From NCBI GenBank assembly GCA_965658375.1, contig CBFHSD010000001.1, forward strand, positions 66,640 to 130,639: 64,000 nucleotides of DNA. The letters are read 5' to 3'. Positions 26,481-35,498 of this stretch are shown here, one piece after another (within the stretch, counting starts at the first letter, position 1; the number at the start of each line of letters is the position of its first letter). The position numbers and the translations under genes were made by a program. A model generated the notes under the pieces. The model did no database searches. It was not told where the DNA came from and saw only the letters and a program-made list of their open reading frames with translations. The stretch comes from CBFHSD01 sp965658375 (GTDB lineage Bacteria > Bacteroidota > Bacteroidia > Flavobacteriales_G > Salibacteraceae).

Positions 26481-28769
26481 ATGAACTGGAAATTAGCGCT
26501 TTTGCTTTTTTCAATCTCCTGCGCCTTTTCGGTTAAAGGCCAAAACTCTCAAAATCAAGAAAGACCTAAAATAGGTTTAGTATTGAGTGGTGGTGGCGCC
26601 AAAGGTTTTGCCCATGTTGGAGTGATCAAAGTGTTAGAGGAGGCTGGCATTAGACCAGATTATGTTACGGGTACATCAATGGGTAGTATTATCGGTGCAC
26701 TCTATGCTGCGGGGTATAGTCCCGAGCAAATGCAGGAAATCTCGCGAAATGCCGATTGGGGTGCTATCCTAAGCAATGAAGTGTCTTTAGACAATATTGC
26801 AGTTGAAGAAAAGTACTATTACAGCAGATGGATCACGAATTTATCTATTGAGAAAGGGAAATTTATATTGCCTTCCGGGCTTATTGATGGTCAAGAGTTA
26901 CAGATGTACCTTTCTCGTTATACACGTTCATTGCATAGTACCGAAAAATTTAAAGATTACCCCATTCCCTATACCTGTGTTGCCACTAATATAGCTACAG
27001 GAGAGGCAGTAGACATGGATTCTGGTAGCGTTGTAACAGCCATTCGTGCTAGCATGGCCATCCCTAGTGTATTCACTCCAGTATACAGAGAGAATAAGTT
27101 GCTTGTAGATGGCGGATTAGTGAGAAACTTGCCGGTTCAAGAAGTGCTTGACATGGGCGCAGATATTGTGATCTCTGTTTTTGTAAGCTCTGGATTAGAA
27201 CCCAAAGAAGATTTAAAAACAGCCGCAGATATTTTAGAACAATCTTCATTTATACTTTCTGCTTTTGATTCTCGCGAACAAAAAAAATTGACTGATTTTT
27301 ACATAGAACCAGAATTCAACGGCTATGGTGTCATGGATTTTACAGAGAGTGACACGATTATTACTTTGGGAGAAATAGCCGCTCGAAAGCAAATAAATCA
27401 GTTTAAAAAATTGGCTCAAGAAATCTATGGAAGTTTTGACCCTATTGCCCATAAAAACCTAGAGATTCAAGAAAAATACAGAATCAACGAAGTTTACATT
27501 TCAGGAAATGATCGCGTAGGGGCAGGATTTATCCGTTCAAAATTTGGCGTGGACACAACTCAGTTTTACCGCATAGATGAAATTGAGAAAAAGGTTCGCG
27601 AACTGTACGGCACGCGCTACTTTGATAAGGTAACTTACATTTTAAAAGACAAAGGTGATGGAACCTTTCTTATTGATCTTGAAGTAATTGAAAGTCCTCC
27701 TTCTCGTTTAAATATTTCCTTATTCTACAACACCGAAACCTATGCTGGTATAGGTTTCAATTACATGAACCGCGGAGATTGGATAAAAAATTCTAGGATT
27801 GCCATTGAGGGTGCCTTGGCTGAAAACCCACGTTTAGGCTTTCAATTTTTTCAATATACTGGCAGGCGAGAACAATGGGCCTTTTCTTCCGGGTTCAATT
27901 GGAAAGTTCAAAACGACTTCGTCTGGTTCAACACACAAGGAACTGAATCTAGATACAGGTATACAGATAGTTATGCTTACATAGGTTTCCAAAAAACAGG
28001 TAGTCTCAAGAAGTCGTATGGAGTAAATGTGAAGTCTACCTTCACCAACCTCAACCCTAAGGTCAATCAAGATACCGTGCTAGAAAACTACTCAGAGCAC
28101 ATGCATACCACCGATTTTTGGCTCGCATATAACACTCTGAACAAAGTATTTTTCCCTAAAAATGGATGGGATATCCACTTTACAGCTGCATTTGCTTTTA
28201 ATGCGGGTTCTCAGGCCAGACTTAAAACTGACCAATCGTATTGGGAAGACATTTTTAGCGAAAGAGCTAAAGTAGACCCTTATGCCTGGATTGATTTCTC
28301 TCTCGAAAATTATATGCCCATTTCAAAAAACGTTTCCATTTGGAGTGGCTTTTCTATGCTTTCATCTACAGAAGATTCTTTAACTATAATTACTTCTGCT
28401 GGTAAATTGGGAGGATTCAACCCTATCCTAAATCGAAGTGTATCCTTTTGGGGAGAAAATATTGACCAATTTGTCAATAACAATCTTTTTGTTTGTTTTG
28501 TGGGAGCGCAATGGAATATTTACCCTAAGCTGTATGCAACAGGAAGGGTAAATTACGCAAACCCCACTTACCCAATGATCTTCTTTAACCCATATACAAA
28601 AGAAAGTAGCTTCGAAACAGTAAGCGAATCTTACAGCGATATTTGGGGAGGAGGCATTTCTTTAGGTTATGAAAGTGCACTAGGACCCATGATCCTTGGA
28701 GTACATCAATCGAATCGCGAAAAGAGCCCAACATGGTACTTTCAAATCGGTTATAGCCTCGGAAAATAA
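26481..28769 (+). CDS. Patatin-like phospholipase with POTRA and outer-membrane barrel
   Basis: A 762-residue exported protein with signal peptide MNWKLALLLFSISCAFSVKG. Residues about 28-225 form a patatin domain with the oxyanion loop GGGAKG (37-42), nucleophile Ser66 in GTSMG and the Asp of VDGG near residue 210, so the Ser-Asp dyad is intact. Residues about 330-400 look like a single POTRA domain (INEVYISGNDRVGAGFIRSKF). The remainder (about 405-762) alternates aromatic and polar residues and ends in a barrel-like strand (WYFQIGYSLGK). This architecture matches the Omp85-linked patatins (PlpD, type Vd), in which the lipase domain may be passed through or held at the outer membrane. The target is probably phospholipid. 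A separate gene; 53 bp after ACMSD without a visible terminator, so co-transcription is possible. Confidence 0.92.
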   Translation: MNWKLALLLFSISCAFSVKGQNSQNQERPKIGLVLSGGGAKGFAHVGVIKVLEEAGIRPDYVTGTSMGSIIGALYAAGYSPEQMQEISRNADWGAILSNEVSLDNIAVEEKYYYSRWITNLSIEKGKFILPSGLIDGQELQMYLSRYTRSLHSTEKFKDYPIPYTCVATNIATGEAVDMDSGSVVTAIRASMAIPSVFTPVYRENKLLVDGGLVRNLPVQEVLDMGADIVISVFVSSGLEPKEDLKTAADILEQSSFILSAFDSREQKKLTDFYIEPEFNGYGVMDFTESDTIITLGEIAARKQINQFKKLAQEIYGSFDPIAHKNLEIQEKYRINEVYISGNDRVGAGFIRSKFGVDTTQFYRIDEIEKKVRELYGTRYFDKVTYILKDKGDGTFLIDLEVIESPPSRLNISLFYNTETYAGIGFNYMNRGDWIKNSRIAIEGALAENPRLGFQFFQYTGRREQWAFSSGFNWKVQNDFVWFNTQGTESRYRYTDSYAYIGFQKTGSLKKSYGVNVKSTFTNLNPKVNQDTVLENYSEHMHTTDFWLAYNTLNKVFFPKNGWDIHFTAAFAFNAGSQARLKTDQSYWEDIFSERAKVDPYAWIDFSLENYMPISKNVSIWSGFSMLSSTEDSLTIITSAGKLGGFNPILNRSVSFWGENIDQFVNNNLFVCFVGAQWNIYPKLYATGRVNYANPTYPMIFFNPYTKESSFETVSESYSDIWGGGISLGYESALGPMILGVHQSNREKSPTWYFQIGYSLGK

Positions 28770-28797
28770 TCAACTAGCAACTCTGCTTTGCATGATG

Positions 28798-28823
28798 TAA
28801 TTTTGCACCCTAATAACAGGAGG
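28798..28823 (+). promoter_or_regulatory. -7 box and strong ribosome-binding site of the purF-like gene
   Basis: TAATTTTG (28798-28805) fits the TAnnTTTG box. AGGAGG (28818-28823) stands seven bases before the ATG at 28831. Such a canonical Shine-Dalgarno site is uncommon in this phylum and fixes the start. Confidence 0.6.
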
Positions 28824-28830
28824 CAATTCA

Positions 28831-30732
28831 ATGAGCGATGCGATTAAACATGAGTGCGGAATAGCATTCATCCGTCTTAGAAAACCACTAGAATTCTACA
28901 GAAAAAAATACGGGACCTCTTTTTATGCGCAGAATAAGCTGTACTTGCTCATGGAAAAACAGCACAACCGTGGCCAAGACGGTGTAGGTGTTGCGAATAT
29001 TAAGCTTGATGTGGCACCAGGTCAACGGTACATTTCTCGCTACCGTTCTGTATCCAACAAGCCTATTCAAGATACATTCGACTACATTAACAGAAGGTTT
29101 AAAGAACTGGAAGAAAAAGAACCAGAAAACATTAAAAACCCACAATGGCTCAAAGACAATGAAGCTTTTACAGGTGAAGTTTGGTTGGGTCATTTGCGCT
29201 ATGGAACCTACGGTAAAAACAGCATCGAAGCCTGCCACCCATTCTTAAGACAAAACAATTGGAAATCTCGAAACCTTGTAGTTGCAGGTAATTTTAATCT
29301 CACCAATGTAGATGAGCTTTTCGATTTTATGGTAAGCATTGGGCAGCACCCAAAAGAAAAAGCCGATACCGTTACCGTAATGGAAAAAATTGGCCATTAC
29401 TTAGACATTGAAAATCAAAAGCTTTTTGACAAGTACAATTCTTTGGGATATTCGAACGAAGAAATTTCTCATAAAATCAGTGAACACCTTGATCTTCCAA
29501 ACATTCTACGCAGATCTTCTACCGATTGGGATGGTGGGTATGTAATGTGTGGTATGGTTGGACATGGCGATAGTTTTATACTGCGCGACCCCAATGGTAT
29601 TCGACCAGGGTTTTGGTATGCCGATGATGAAGTAATTGTTGCGGCCAGTGAACGTGCTGCTATTCAAACCGCATTTAATGTGCCCTACGAAACCGTTCAA
29701 GAGCTAAGCCCTGGATCTGCCTTAATTGTAGACAAGGATGGTTCTTATGGCGAACACCAAATAATTCTACCCAAAGAAAAAACTGCCTGTTCTTTTGAAC
29801 GTATTTATTTTTCTAGAGGTGGTGATAAAGATATTTACAGAGAACGTATGCAACTTGGTAGAAATGTTGCAGCGCAAGTCTTTGAATCTATCAATAATGA
29901 TTTTGAAAATACAGTATTCTCTTACATTCCTAATACTGCAGAAGGTTCTTATTTCGGTTTAATGAAAGCGGTTCACGATAGAATGAACCAACAAAAGACA
30001 GACCGCATCATGGCGCTTTCCAATAAAGGAACTCCCGAAGAAATTGCAGCTGTTCTGCAACAGTTTCCAAGAGCAGAGAAAGTGGCCATTAAAGATGCCA
30101 AGTTGAGAACCTTTATTACCCAAGATGATGCACGCGATGATTTAGTGGCTCATGTGTATGACATAACTTATGGTTCTGTAAAAGGAAAATCAGATACCTT
30201 AGTGATGATTGATGATTCTATTGTGAGAGGTACCACCCTTAAACAAAGTATCCTGCGCATGTTGGATCGATTGAATCCGAAAAAGATCATTATCGTGTCA
30301 AGTGCTCCGCAAATCAGGTATCCAGATTGCTACGGGATTGATATGGCCATTCTACACGACTTTATTGCCTTTAGAGCAGCAATTGCTTTATTAAAGGAGA
30401 ATGGCAAAGCACATATCATTAAAGACACATATGACAGGTGTATTCAGCAAAATGGTTTGCCAAAAGAGCAAATCAAAAACTACGTACAGGATATTTATGC
30501 TCCTTTTACTCCAGAAGAAATTGCAGCTAAATGTGCAGAGTTGTTAAAACCTATTGATTGTAAAGCTGAAGTAGAAATCATTTTTCAGTCATTGGATGGC
30601 CTTCATAAAGCATGTCCAGATCATTTAGGAGATTGGTATTTCTCTGGGAATTTCCCAACCCCTGGCGGAAATCGTGTCATCAACAAAGCTTTTATCAACT
30701 ATTTCGAAGGCAAAAACGAACGAGCTTACTAG
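28831..30732 (+). CDS. purF: Amidophosphoribosyltransferase family protein, long Bacteroidota form
   Basis: Glutamine PRPP amidotransferase: forms phosphoribosylamine, the first step of purine synthesis. A 633-residue product. The N-terminal glutamine amidohydrolase domain starts with an 8-residue leader and the nucleophile Cys9 in HECGIAF, followed by HNRGQDGVG and the HLRYGTYG segment. The C-terminal phosphoribosyltransferase domain has the PRPP loop VMIDDSIVRGTT (about residues 458-470). It is longer than the standard PurF (about 470-510) because of extra segments near residues 75-115 and in the middle. Bacteroidota commonly carry such a long form beside a normal one, so whether this is the main purine enzyme or a paralogue cannot be settled here. 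Strong ribosome-binding site. Confidence 0.85.
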   Translation: MSDAIKHECGIAFIRLRKPLEFYRKKYGTSFYAQNKLYLLMEKQHNRGQDGVGVANIKLDVAPGQRYISRYRSVSNKPIQDTFDYINRRFKELEEKEPENIKNPQWLKDNEAFTGEVWLGHLRYGTYGKNSIEACHPFLRQNNWKSRNLVVAGNFNLTNVDELFDFMVSIGQHPKEKADTVTVMEKIGHYLDIENQKLFDKYNSLGYSNEEISHKISEHLDLPNILRRSSTDWDGGYVMCGMVGHGDSFILRDPNGIRPGFWYADDEVIVAASERAAIQTAFNVPYETVQELSPGSALIVDKDGSYGEHQIILPKEKTACSFERIYFSRGGDKDIYRERMQLGRNVAAQVFESINNDFENTVFSYIPNTAEGSYFGLMKAVHDRMNQQKTDRIMALSNKGTPEEIAAVLQQFPRAEKVAIKDAKLRTFITQDDARDDLVAHVYDITYGSVKGKSDTLVMIDDSIVRGTTLKQSILRMLDRLNPKKIIIVSSAPQIRYPDCYGIDMAILHDFIAFRAAIALLKENGKAHIIKDTYDRCIQQNGLPKEQIKNYVQDIYAPFTPEEIAAKCAELLKPIDCKAEVEIIFQSLDGLHKACPDHLGDWYFSGNFPTPGGNRVINKAFINYFEGKNERAY

Positions 30733-30989
30733 TTTTTGACGTTTGAATTAAAATTTATGACTATATATTTAAACCTGATTTTCAATAGGTTAACACTTTT
30801 CGCGCGATAAATTTTAAAATAAACATCATTTTCTTTTGTTATTTAGTCAAATAATTACAATATTTGATCATGCTGATTCACCAATTTGATTGCAGTCAAT
30901 TTTTTGAAAACCACTTCTCTTCAATAGAATTTAAGTGGCCCCACTACAAGCGTGACATGATGTTTAACAATTTAAATCGCTACAAGATG

Positions 30990-31703
30990 ATGTTCAAAAG
31001 ATTTACCCTTAGCGCACTAACCCTTCTTCTTACATTTCACTTTTCTTTTGCCGGAAACGGAGGAATGATTGCCGACAGCAAAGCAAAAAAAGGCTTGTAC
31101 TTTCAGGTACTTGTAATGAACGAAATGCTATCTGATAATCTGTTTAACAGATATGAAACTGTAGAACAGTTCAAAATGGGCAAAAACTTCATGAATTTTA
31201 GAATTGGAATTTTTGCATCCTATAAGACAGCCTTCACAGAAAGAGAATATTTAAAATCAAGTGGAGTTGGAAATGTAGAAGTTCTCGCTTTTTGGAACAA
31301 CCAAAATATTACGCTGGAGGACGCAGCAGTACTAGGTAATAACCACGTAAGTCATGATACTTACCTTTCTATAGATGGTGAAAGAATTGGAGTAAAGCAA
31401 CTTAATGCCATTCTTTTTGAACACGATGGAGATGTGCCTGTAGATTACCAAATAGAATTGGGCGCCTCATTAACGCCATTGAACTTAGATGAATACTCTA
31501 ATGATGTGCAAATCACAGCATACGAAACAACAACAGGTTTCTTTTGCTACAGATTGGGTTCTTTCAAAAGCAAAGAAGCAGCCGTAGACTTCAGAAAAAA
31601 ATTATTGAATGATGGTTACTCAGAAGTGGTAATTCTCCCATATTACCAAGGCAAGCGCATATCTCAAATGCTTGCAGAGAGTTTTAACCAGATTAAGAAT
31701 TAA
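30990..31703 (+). CDS. Exported protein with SPOR-like C-terminal segment
   Basis: A 237-residue protein with signal peptide MFKRFTLSALTLLLTFHFSFA. The ATG at 30990 is chosen because the signal peptide begins there; ATG 30987 and more distant in-frame starts are possible. The C-terminal FFCYRLGSFKSKEAAVDFRKKLLNDGYSEV resembles a SPOR domain (strand, helix, GxF/KxxA pattern), and an earlier part, FRIGIFASYKTAFTEREYLKS..GNVEVLAF, looks like a second divergent copy. SPOR domains bind denuded peptidoglycan, so a cell-wall role is a reasonable inference. The upstream 250 bases are very AT-rich. A terminator follows. Confidence 0.7.
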   Translation: MFKRFTLSALTLLLTFHFSFAGNGGMIADSKAKKGLYFQVLVMNEMLSDNLFNRYETVEQFKMGKNFMNFRIGIFASYKTAFTEREYLKSSGVGNVEVLAFWNNQNITLEDAAVLGNNHVSHDTYLSIDGERIGVKQLNAILFEHDGDVPVDYQIELGASLTPLNLDEYSNDVQITAYETTTGFFCYRLGSFKSKEAAVDFRKKLLNDGYSEVVILPYYQGKRISQMLAESFNQIKN

Positions 31704-31728
31704 TGTAGAGAGTACGTTAAAGTAGGGA

Positions 31729-31766
31729 AAGAGTCGGGCTTCAATGTAGCCCGGCTCTTATTTTTT
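31729..31766 (+). terminator. Terminator of the SPOR-like gene overlapping the SUF operon end
   Basis: AAGAGTCGGGCT (31729-31740) pairs with AGCCCGGCTCTT (31748-31759), with one G-T pair, then A and six T. The downstream arm covers the last bases of the convergent DUF2480 gene, so the hairpin is shared by both transcripts. Confidence 0.85.
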
Positions 31767-32258
31767 ATAGACAGGTACCGTAGAGCAAAGCTCACCAAAT
31801 AAAATGCTCTTCGCAAAAGGTCTTGCCTTCATCACAAAAGCTATAAAAACCTCTTCAGTAACGCTTGCACAGCCTTTTAGTACTATTCTCGCATCTTGGT
31901 ATTCAAAAAAATCAAAAGACTCTAAAGCAGCCAACATTTGCTTGGTCTTTGCATCCAGTAAATTTCCTTTATAGATATTCAAAGCGTATTCACTTGCTTT
32001 TGCAGCTACCAGCATATAGGCCCAAGTGGGTATAATGGCATCTTCGGAGCAGTCTATTGAAACATCTGCATCTTGGTATTGCTTCCAGTCATGCGCCTCA
32101 ACCTTCTCTCGAAATAAATCTTCTTTAACTACTAAGCCTTGCCACAACCATTCTTTTAGATCCAAGACTTTAAGCGGTGGCAATACAATGAGCTCATCCA
32201 AATCTAATTGAACAAGGCTTTTATTTATTCTAGGCTTAATTTCCGTATCCGTTCCCAT
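31758..32258 (-). CDS. DUF2480 family protein at the end of the SUF operon
   Basis: A 166-residue cytoplasmic protein of unknown function that I associate with the DUF2480 family, found in Bacteroidota next to SUF genes. The ATG at 32258 shares one base with the stop of the DUF59 gene (TAATG), so the two are translationally coupled. The longer frame from 32312 would overlap more and adds no family sequence. The product has an N-terminal INKSLVQLDLDEL segment, a central DVSIDCSEDAIIPTWAYMLV part and the KGCASV segment with a conserved-looking Cys. Last gene of an eight-gene operon. A role in Fe-S maturation is suggested only by position. Confidence 0.8.
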   Translation of the reverse strand: MGTDTEIKPRINKSLVQLDLDELIVLPPLKVLDLKEWLWQGLVVKEDLFREKVEAHDWKQYQDADVSIDCSEDAIIPTWAYMLVAAKASEYALNIYKGNLLDAKTKQMLAALESFDFFEYQDARIVLKGCASVTEEVFIAFVMKARPFAKSILFGELCSTVPVYKK

Positions 32259-32569
32259 TAGAGAAACCCGAGTTCTAATTGTGCTTCTTCGCTCATCATG
32301 TCCTTTTCCCATGGTGGATCAAACACAATAGAAACTTTGGAAGAAGTCACACCTTCTACCATCATTATTTTGTCTTCTACCTCTTGAGGTAAAGATTCTG
32401 CCACAGGGCAATTGGGTGATGTAAGGGTCATGTCAACAAAGACATTGGCTTCATCACTGATTTTGATATCGTAAATCAAGCCCAACTCATAAATGTCCAC
32501 CGGAATTTCGGGGTCATAAATGGTTTTCATCTTCTCTATAATTCTATCCTCTAACGCTTTCTTATCCAT
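32258..32569 (-). CDS. DUF59/MIP18 family Fe-S maturation protein (SufT-like)
   Basis: A 103-residue MIP18-family protein. It shows the family signature: YDPEIPVDIYELGLIYDI near the N-terminus, DMTLTSPNCP with the reactive Cys in the middle, and VSIVFDPPWEKDMMSEEA with the PPW motif near the end. Members act in loading or transfer of iron-sulfur clusters to target proteins. It is part of the SUF operon, 11 bp after sufE, and overlaps the next gene by one base. The last residues ELGFL are typical of the SUF-linked branch. Confidence 0.92.
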   Translation of the reverse strand: MDKKALEDRIIEKMKTIYDPEIPVDIYELGLIYDIKISDEANVFVDMTLTSPNCPVAESLPQEVEDKIMMVEGVTSSKVSIVFDPPWEKDMMSEEAQLELGFL

Positions 32570-32580
32570 TTCAAATCACT

Positions 32581-32991
32581 TTAGAGTGCTTTCAAAGCTT
32601 CTTGTTTCATACGTTGCAGCATGCTAGCGAGTCCATTGGCCCTTGAAGGTGATAGGTGCTGTTGTAATCCTATTTTTTCTATAATGTACAAGTCGGCCTC
32701 GCTAATTTCTTTTGGGCTATGTCCACTTAACAAGTGCACCAGCATTGAGATGATTCCCTTTGGGATTTGAGCATCTGCGTCTGCATGGTAAACAAGCTTG
32801 GCTTCCTTCAATTCTGTATCTAGCCATACCTGGCTTTGGCATCCTTTTACAAGGTTCGCCTCTGTTTTTAGCACATCATTCATTGGAGGCAGTTCTGCTC
32901 CCATTTCTATAAGTTGCTCGTATTTATCCATCCAGTCATCAAACAATTCAAAATCGCTGATGAGCTCGTCTTGTTTTTCATTAATGGTCAT
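32581..32991 (-). CDS. sufE: Cysteine desulfurase sulfur acceptor SufE
   Basis: Takes persulfide sulfur from SufS and passes it to the SufBCD scaffold. A 136-residue protein with the acceptor Cys51 in NLVKGCQSQVWL, the FELFDDWMDKYEQLIEMG helix at the start and GLQQHLSPSRANGL near the end. The ATG at 32991 overlaps the sufS stop by ATGA, so the pair is translationally coupled, as expected for interacting partners. The upstream extension to 33120 lies entirely within sufS and is not real. Confidence 0.96.
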   Translation of the reverse strand: MTINEKQDELISDFELFDDWMDKYEQLIEMGAELPPMNDVLKTEANLVKGCQSQVWLDTELKEAKLVYHADADAQIPKGIISMLVHLLSGHSPKEISEADLYIIEKIGLQQHLSPSRANGLASMLQRMKQEALKAL

Positions 32992-34226
32992 GACAACATT
33001 CTTTTGGCACGTTCCACTCCTTTCACCAAAGCTTCTACCTCTTCGTGCGTATTGTAAAATGCAAAGCTGGCTCTTACCGTTCCGGGAATACCGTAAAACT
33101 TCATGATTGTTTCTGTACAATGGTGTCCGGTTCTCACGGCTATCCCTAACTGATCAAGTATGGTTCCCACATCATATGGGTGTATGCCATCGAGCAAAAA
33201 ACTAATGACAGAAGCCTTTTTTTCTGCAGTACCATAGATGGTTAAGCCTTCAATGGCGCTCAGCTTCTTTGTGGCGTAATGTAAAAGACTTTCTTCATGC
33301 TTCTTTGCTGCTTCAAAGTCAATGCTTTGCATCCAATCAACAGCTGCTCCAAAACCAATGGCATCAGCAATGTTTGGAGTTCCCGCTTCGAATTTGAAAG
33401 GGAGGTCTGCCCATTGACTTTCATACAAATCAACGCTCGAAATCATTTCTCCACCACCTTGATAAGGAGGCATTTCATTGAGTAATTCTTCTTTTCCATA
33501 CAAAAAACCTATCCCCGTTGGCCCGTACATTTTATGCGAAGAAGTAGCAAAAAAGTCAACATCAAGCGCCTGAAGATCAATCCTCATGTGAGGTGCTGAT
33601 TGTGCACCGTCTACCATAACTTTCGCATTGTGCTTATGTGCTAATGCAACAATATCATCAATAGGGTTGATAGTTCCCAAAGTGTTGCTTACATGATTGA
33701 CAGCAATCAATTTGGTTCTTGAAGTGATGACTTTTTCCAACTCTGAAAAGAGGTAGCTTCCATCTTTTGCAAAGGGAATAACCTTGAGCACAGCTCCATG
33801 ACGTTTGCAAGCAATTTGCCAGGGAACCAAGTTGGAATGATGCTCCATTTGAGAAACGATAATTTCGTCTCCTTTATTCACAAACCGTTCTACAAAAGAT
33901 GATGCAACAAGGTTGATGGCATCTGTAGTTCCTTTGGTAAAAATAAGTTCGTGAGTGTGCTTGATATTGAACCAATTGGCTAATTTTTTACGTGCAGATT
34001 CAAATAAATCTGTAGCTTCTTGACTCAAAGTATGTACTCCACGATGCACATTGGCATGGTGGCCGTAATAATAATTGCTAATGGCTTCAACCACCATCTT
34101 AGGCTTTTGAGAAGAAGCCCCGTTATCTAAATAGACCAGTGGCTTGCCGTTTACTTCACGACTTAGAATAGGAAAGTCTTCTCGAAGCGTTTGAATATTA
34201 AAAGTATCTGTAGCCACTTGACTCAT
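32988..34226 (-). CDS. sufS: Cysteine desulfurase SufS
   Basis: PLP-dependent enzyme that removes sulfur from cysteine for iron-sulfur cluster building. The 412-residue product is of normal length. The PLP Lys232 lies in ATSSHKMYGPTGIGF, the active Cys370 in AVRTGHHCTETIM, and VYLDNGASSQKP, HHANVHRGVHTLS and VDGAQSAPH are standard group II desulfurase blocks. The start codon follows the sufD stop directly, and the stop overlaps sufE. It works with SufE (next gene). Confidence 0.97.
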   Translation of the reverse strand: MSQVATDTFNIQTLREDFPILSREVNGKPLVYLDNGASSQKPKMVVEAISNYYYGHHANVHRGVHTLSQEATDLFESARKKLANWFNIKHTHELIFTKGTTDAINLVASSFVERFVNKGDEIIVSQMEHHSNLVPWQIACKRHGAVLKVIPFAKDGSYLFSELEKVITSRTKLIAVNHVSNTLGTINPIDDIVALAHKHNAKVMVDGAQSAPHMRIDLQALDVDFFATSSHKMYGPTGIGFLYGKEELLNEMPPYQGGGEMISSVDLYESQWADLPFKFEAGTPNIADAIGFGAAVDWMQSIDFEAAKKHEESLLHYATKKLSAIEGLTIYGTAEKKASVISFLLDGIHPYDVGTILDQLGIAVRTGHHCTETIMKFYGIPGTVRASFAFYNTHEEVEALVKGVERAKRMLS

Positions 34227-35498
34227 TTATTTATTGAGTTTTGATTGCATCAATTCTTCAATTTGCGCTCTTAATTCTTCGCTTTTAATTTCTTCAAGAG
34301 CATCTGCTACAAAGGCAGTCACCAAAAGCTTAATCGCAGTTTTTTCAGGAATCCCTCTTGCCATTAAATAGAAGAGTGCATCTTCATCTAACTGACCTGT
34401 GGTTGAACCGTGCGAGCACTTTACATCATCTGCATAAATCTCCAACTCAGGTTTTGAGTTCACAGAGGCTTGCTCTGTTAAAAGGATGTTTTGATTGCTT
34501 TGAAAAGCTTCAATCTTCTGAGCGTCTGGACGAACGAATACTTTCCCGTTGAATACACCAGTACTTTTATCATCCATAATGCCTTTATAGTTCTCATTGC
34601 TTTGGCAATTGGCTTTTAAATGATCAACCACTGTATGGTTATCTAAGTGTTGCTTATCATTTAAAATATAGGCACCGTTCAAGTGTGTCTCGCAATGCTC
34701 TCCGTTCACCAATATATTGAGGTTGTTGCGCACCAGCTTTCCACCGAAGGTAAATGCCCCAGTGGTAAAGGTTGAGTCTTGTTCTTGCTGCACTTGGGTT
34801 GAGTGAACCATAGAAGTTGCGTTTCCTTGGTTTTGGATCACTTCTACTTCTAAGTGACTATTTGATGCCACAAATACTTCATTTAATGGGTTGCAAAAAG
34901 CTGTGGCGTCAGAACCTGTATAATGAACATGAATGCTTCCTTGTGCCCCTTTTTGAGCAACAAATAAGTTTCTTGGTTGCGCCACAGAGTTTTCGCTTTG
35001 TGTTACAAAGTAGATTTCAATCGCTTCATTCAACACGGTATTTTCTGCAAACTCTACCACTGCTCCCGTATGGTGGAAACCGGTATTCAAGGCTGAGAAA
35101 ATATCTGACTGGTTTTGTGCCAGCTGGTTGTAGTACAAATCGATGAGCTCTGGATTTTCAATCTTTGCTTGTCCAATGGTAGAAACATATACGCCCTTAC
35201 TCAAAGGAAGATTGGACAGAGATGCTTGGTAAAAGCCATCTACGAATACCATTCTGTATTCTGCCATAAGGCTTGTATCTACAGCCGAAAGAACTTCTTC
35301 GCTCGGCTCAACAGGCGTATAGCTATTGTTCAATACCGATGCAATGCGGGTATATTTCCACGCTTCATCTCTTAGCGTTGGAAACTCCATATGCTGCAAA
35401 GCTTTGAGCGCTTCTTCTCTATGCTGTTGGTGTTGAGCATTGAAATCGGCTACAGAAAGCTGCATTAAATTTGCTATGAATGCCTCTTTTTTACTCAT
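34227..35498 (-). CDS. sufD: Fe-S cluster assembly protein SufD
   Basis: Partner of SufB and SufC in the scaffold complex. A 423-residue beta-helix protein: the N-terminal helix region has FPTLRDEAWKYTRI, and the C-terminal part has DDVKCSHGSTTGQLDEDALFYLMARGI, the most conserved SufB/SufD block with the His used at the SufB-SufD interface. The ATG at 35498 overlaps the sufC stop by one base (TAATG). The in-frame start at 35525 would overlap further and adds only a few residues. Confidence 0.95.
   Translation of the reverse strand: MSKKEAFIANLMQLSVADFNAQHQQHREEALKALQHMEFPTLRDEAWKYTRIASVLNNSYTPVEPSEEVLSAVDTSLMAEYRMVFVDGFYQASLSNLPLSKGVYVSTIGQAKIENPELIDLYYNQLAQNQSDIFSALNTGFHHTGAVVEFAENTVLNEAIEIYFVTQSENSVAQPRNLFVAQKGAQGSIHVHYTGSDATAFCNPLNEVFVASNSHLEVEVIQNQGNATSMVHSTQVQQEQDSTFTTGAFTFGGKLVRNNLNILVNGEHCETHLNGAYILNDKQHLDNHTVVDHLKANCQSNENYKGIMDDKSTGVFNGKVFVRPDAQKIEAFQSNQNILLTEQASVNSKPELEIYADDVKCSHGSTTGQLDEDALFYLMARGIPEKTAIKLLVTAFVADALEEIKSEELRAQIEELMQSKLNK

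Noticed and set aside
34817..35375. Open frames opposite sufD
   Set aside because: Antisense shadows of sufD with no start context or similarity.
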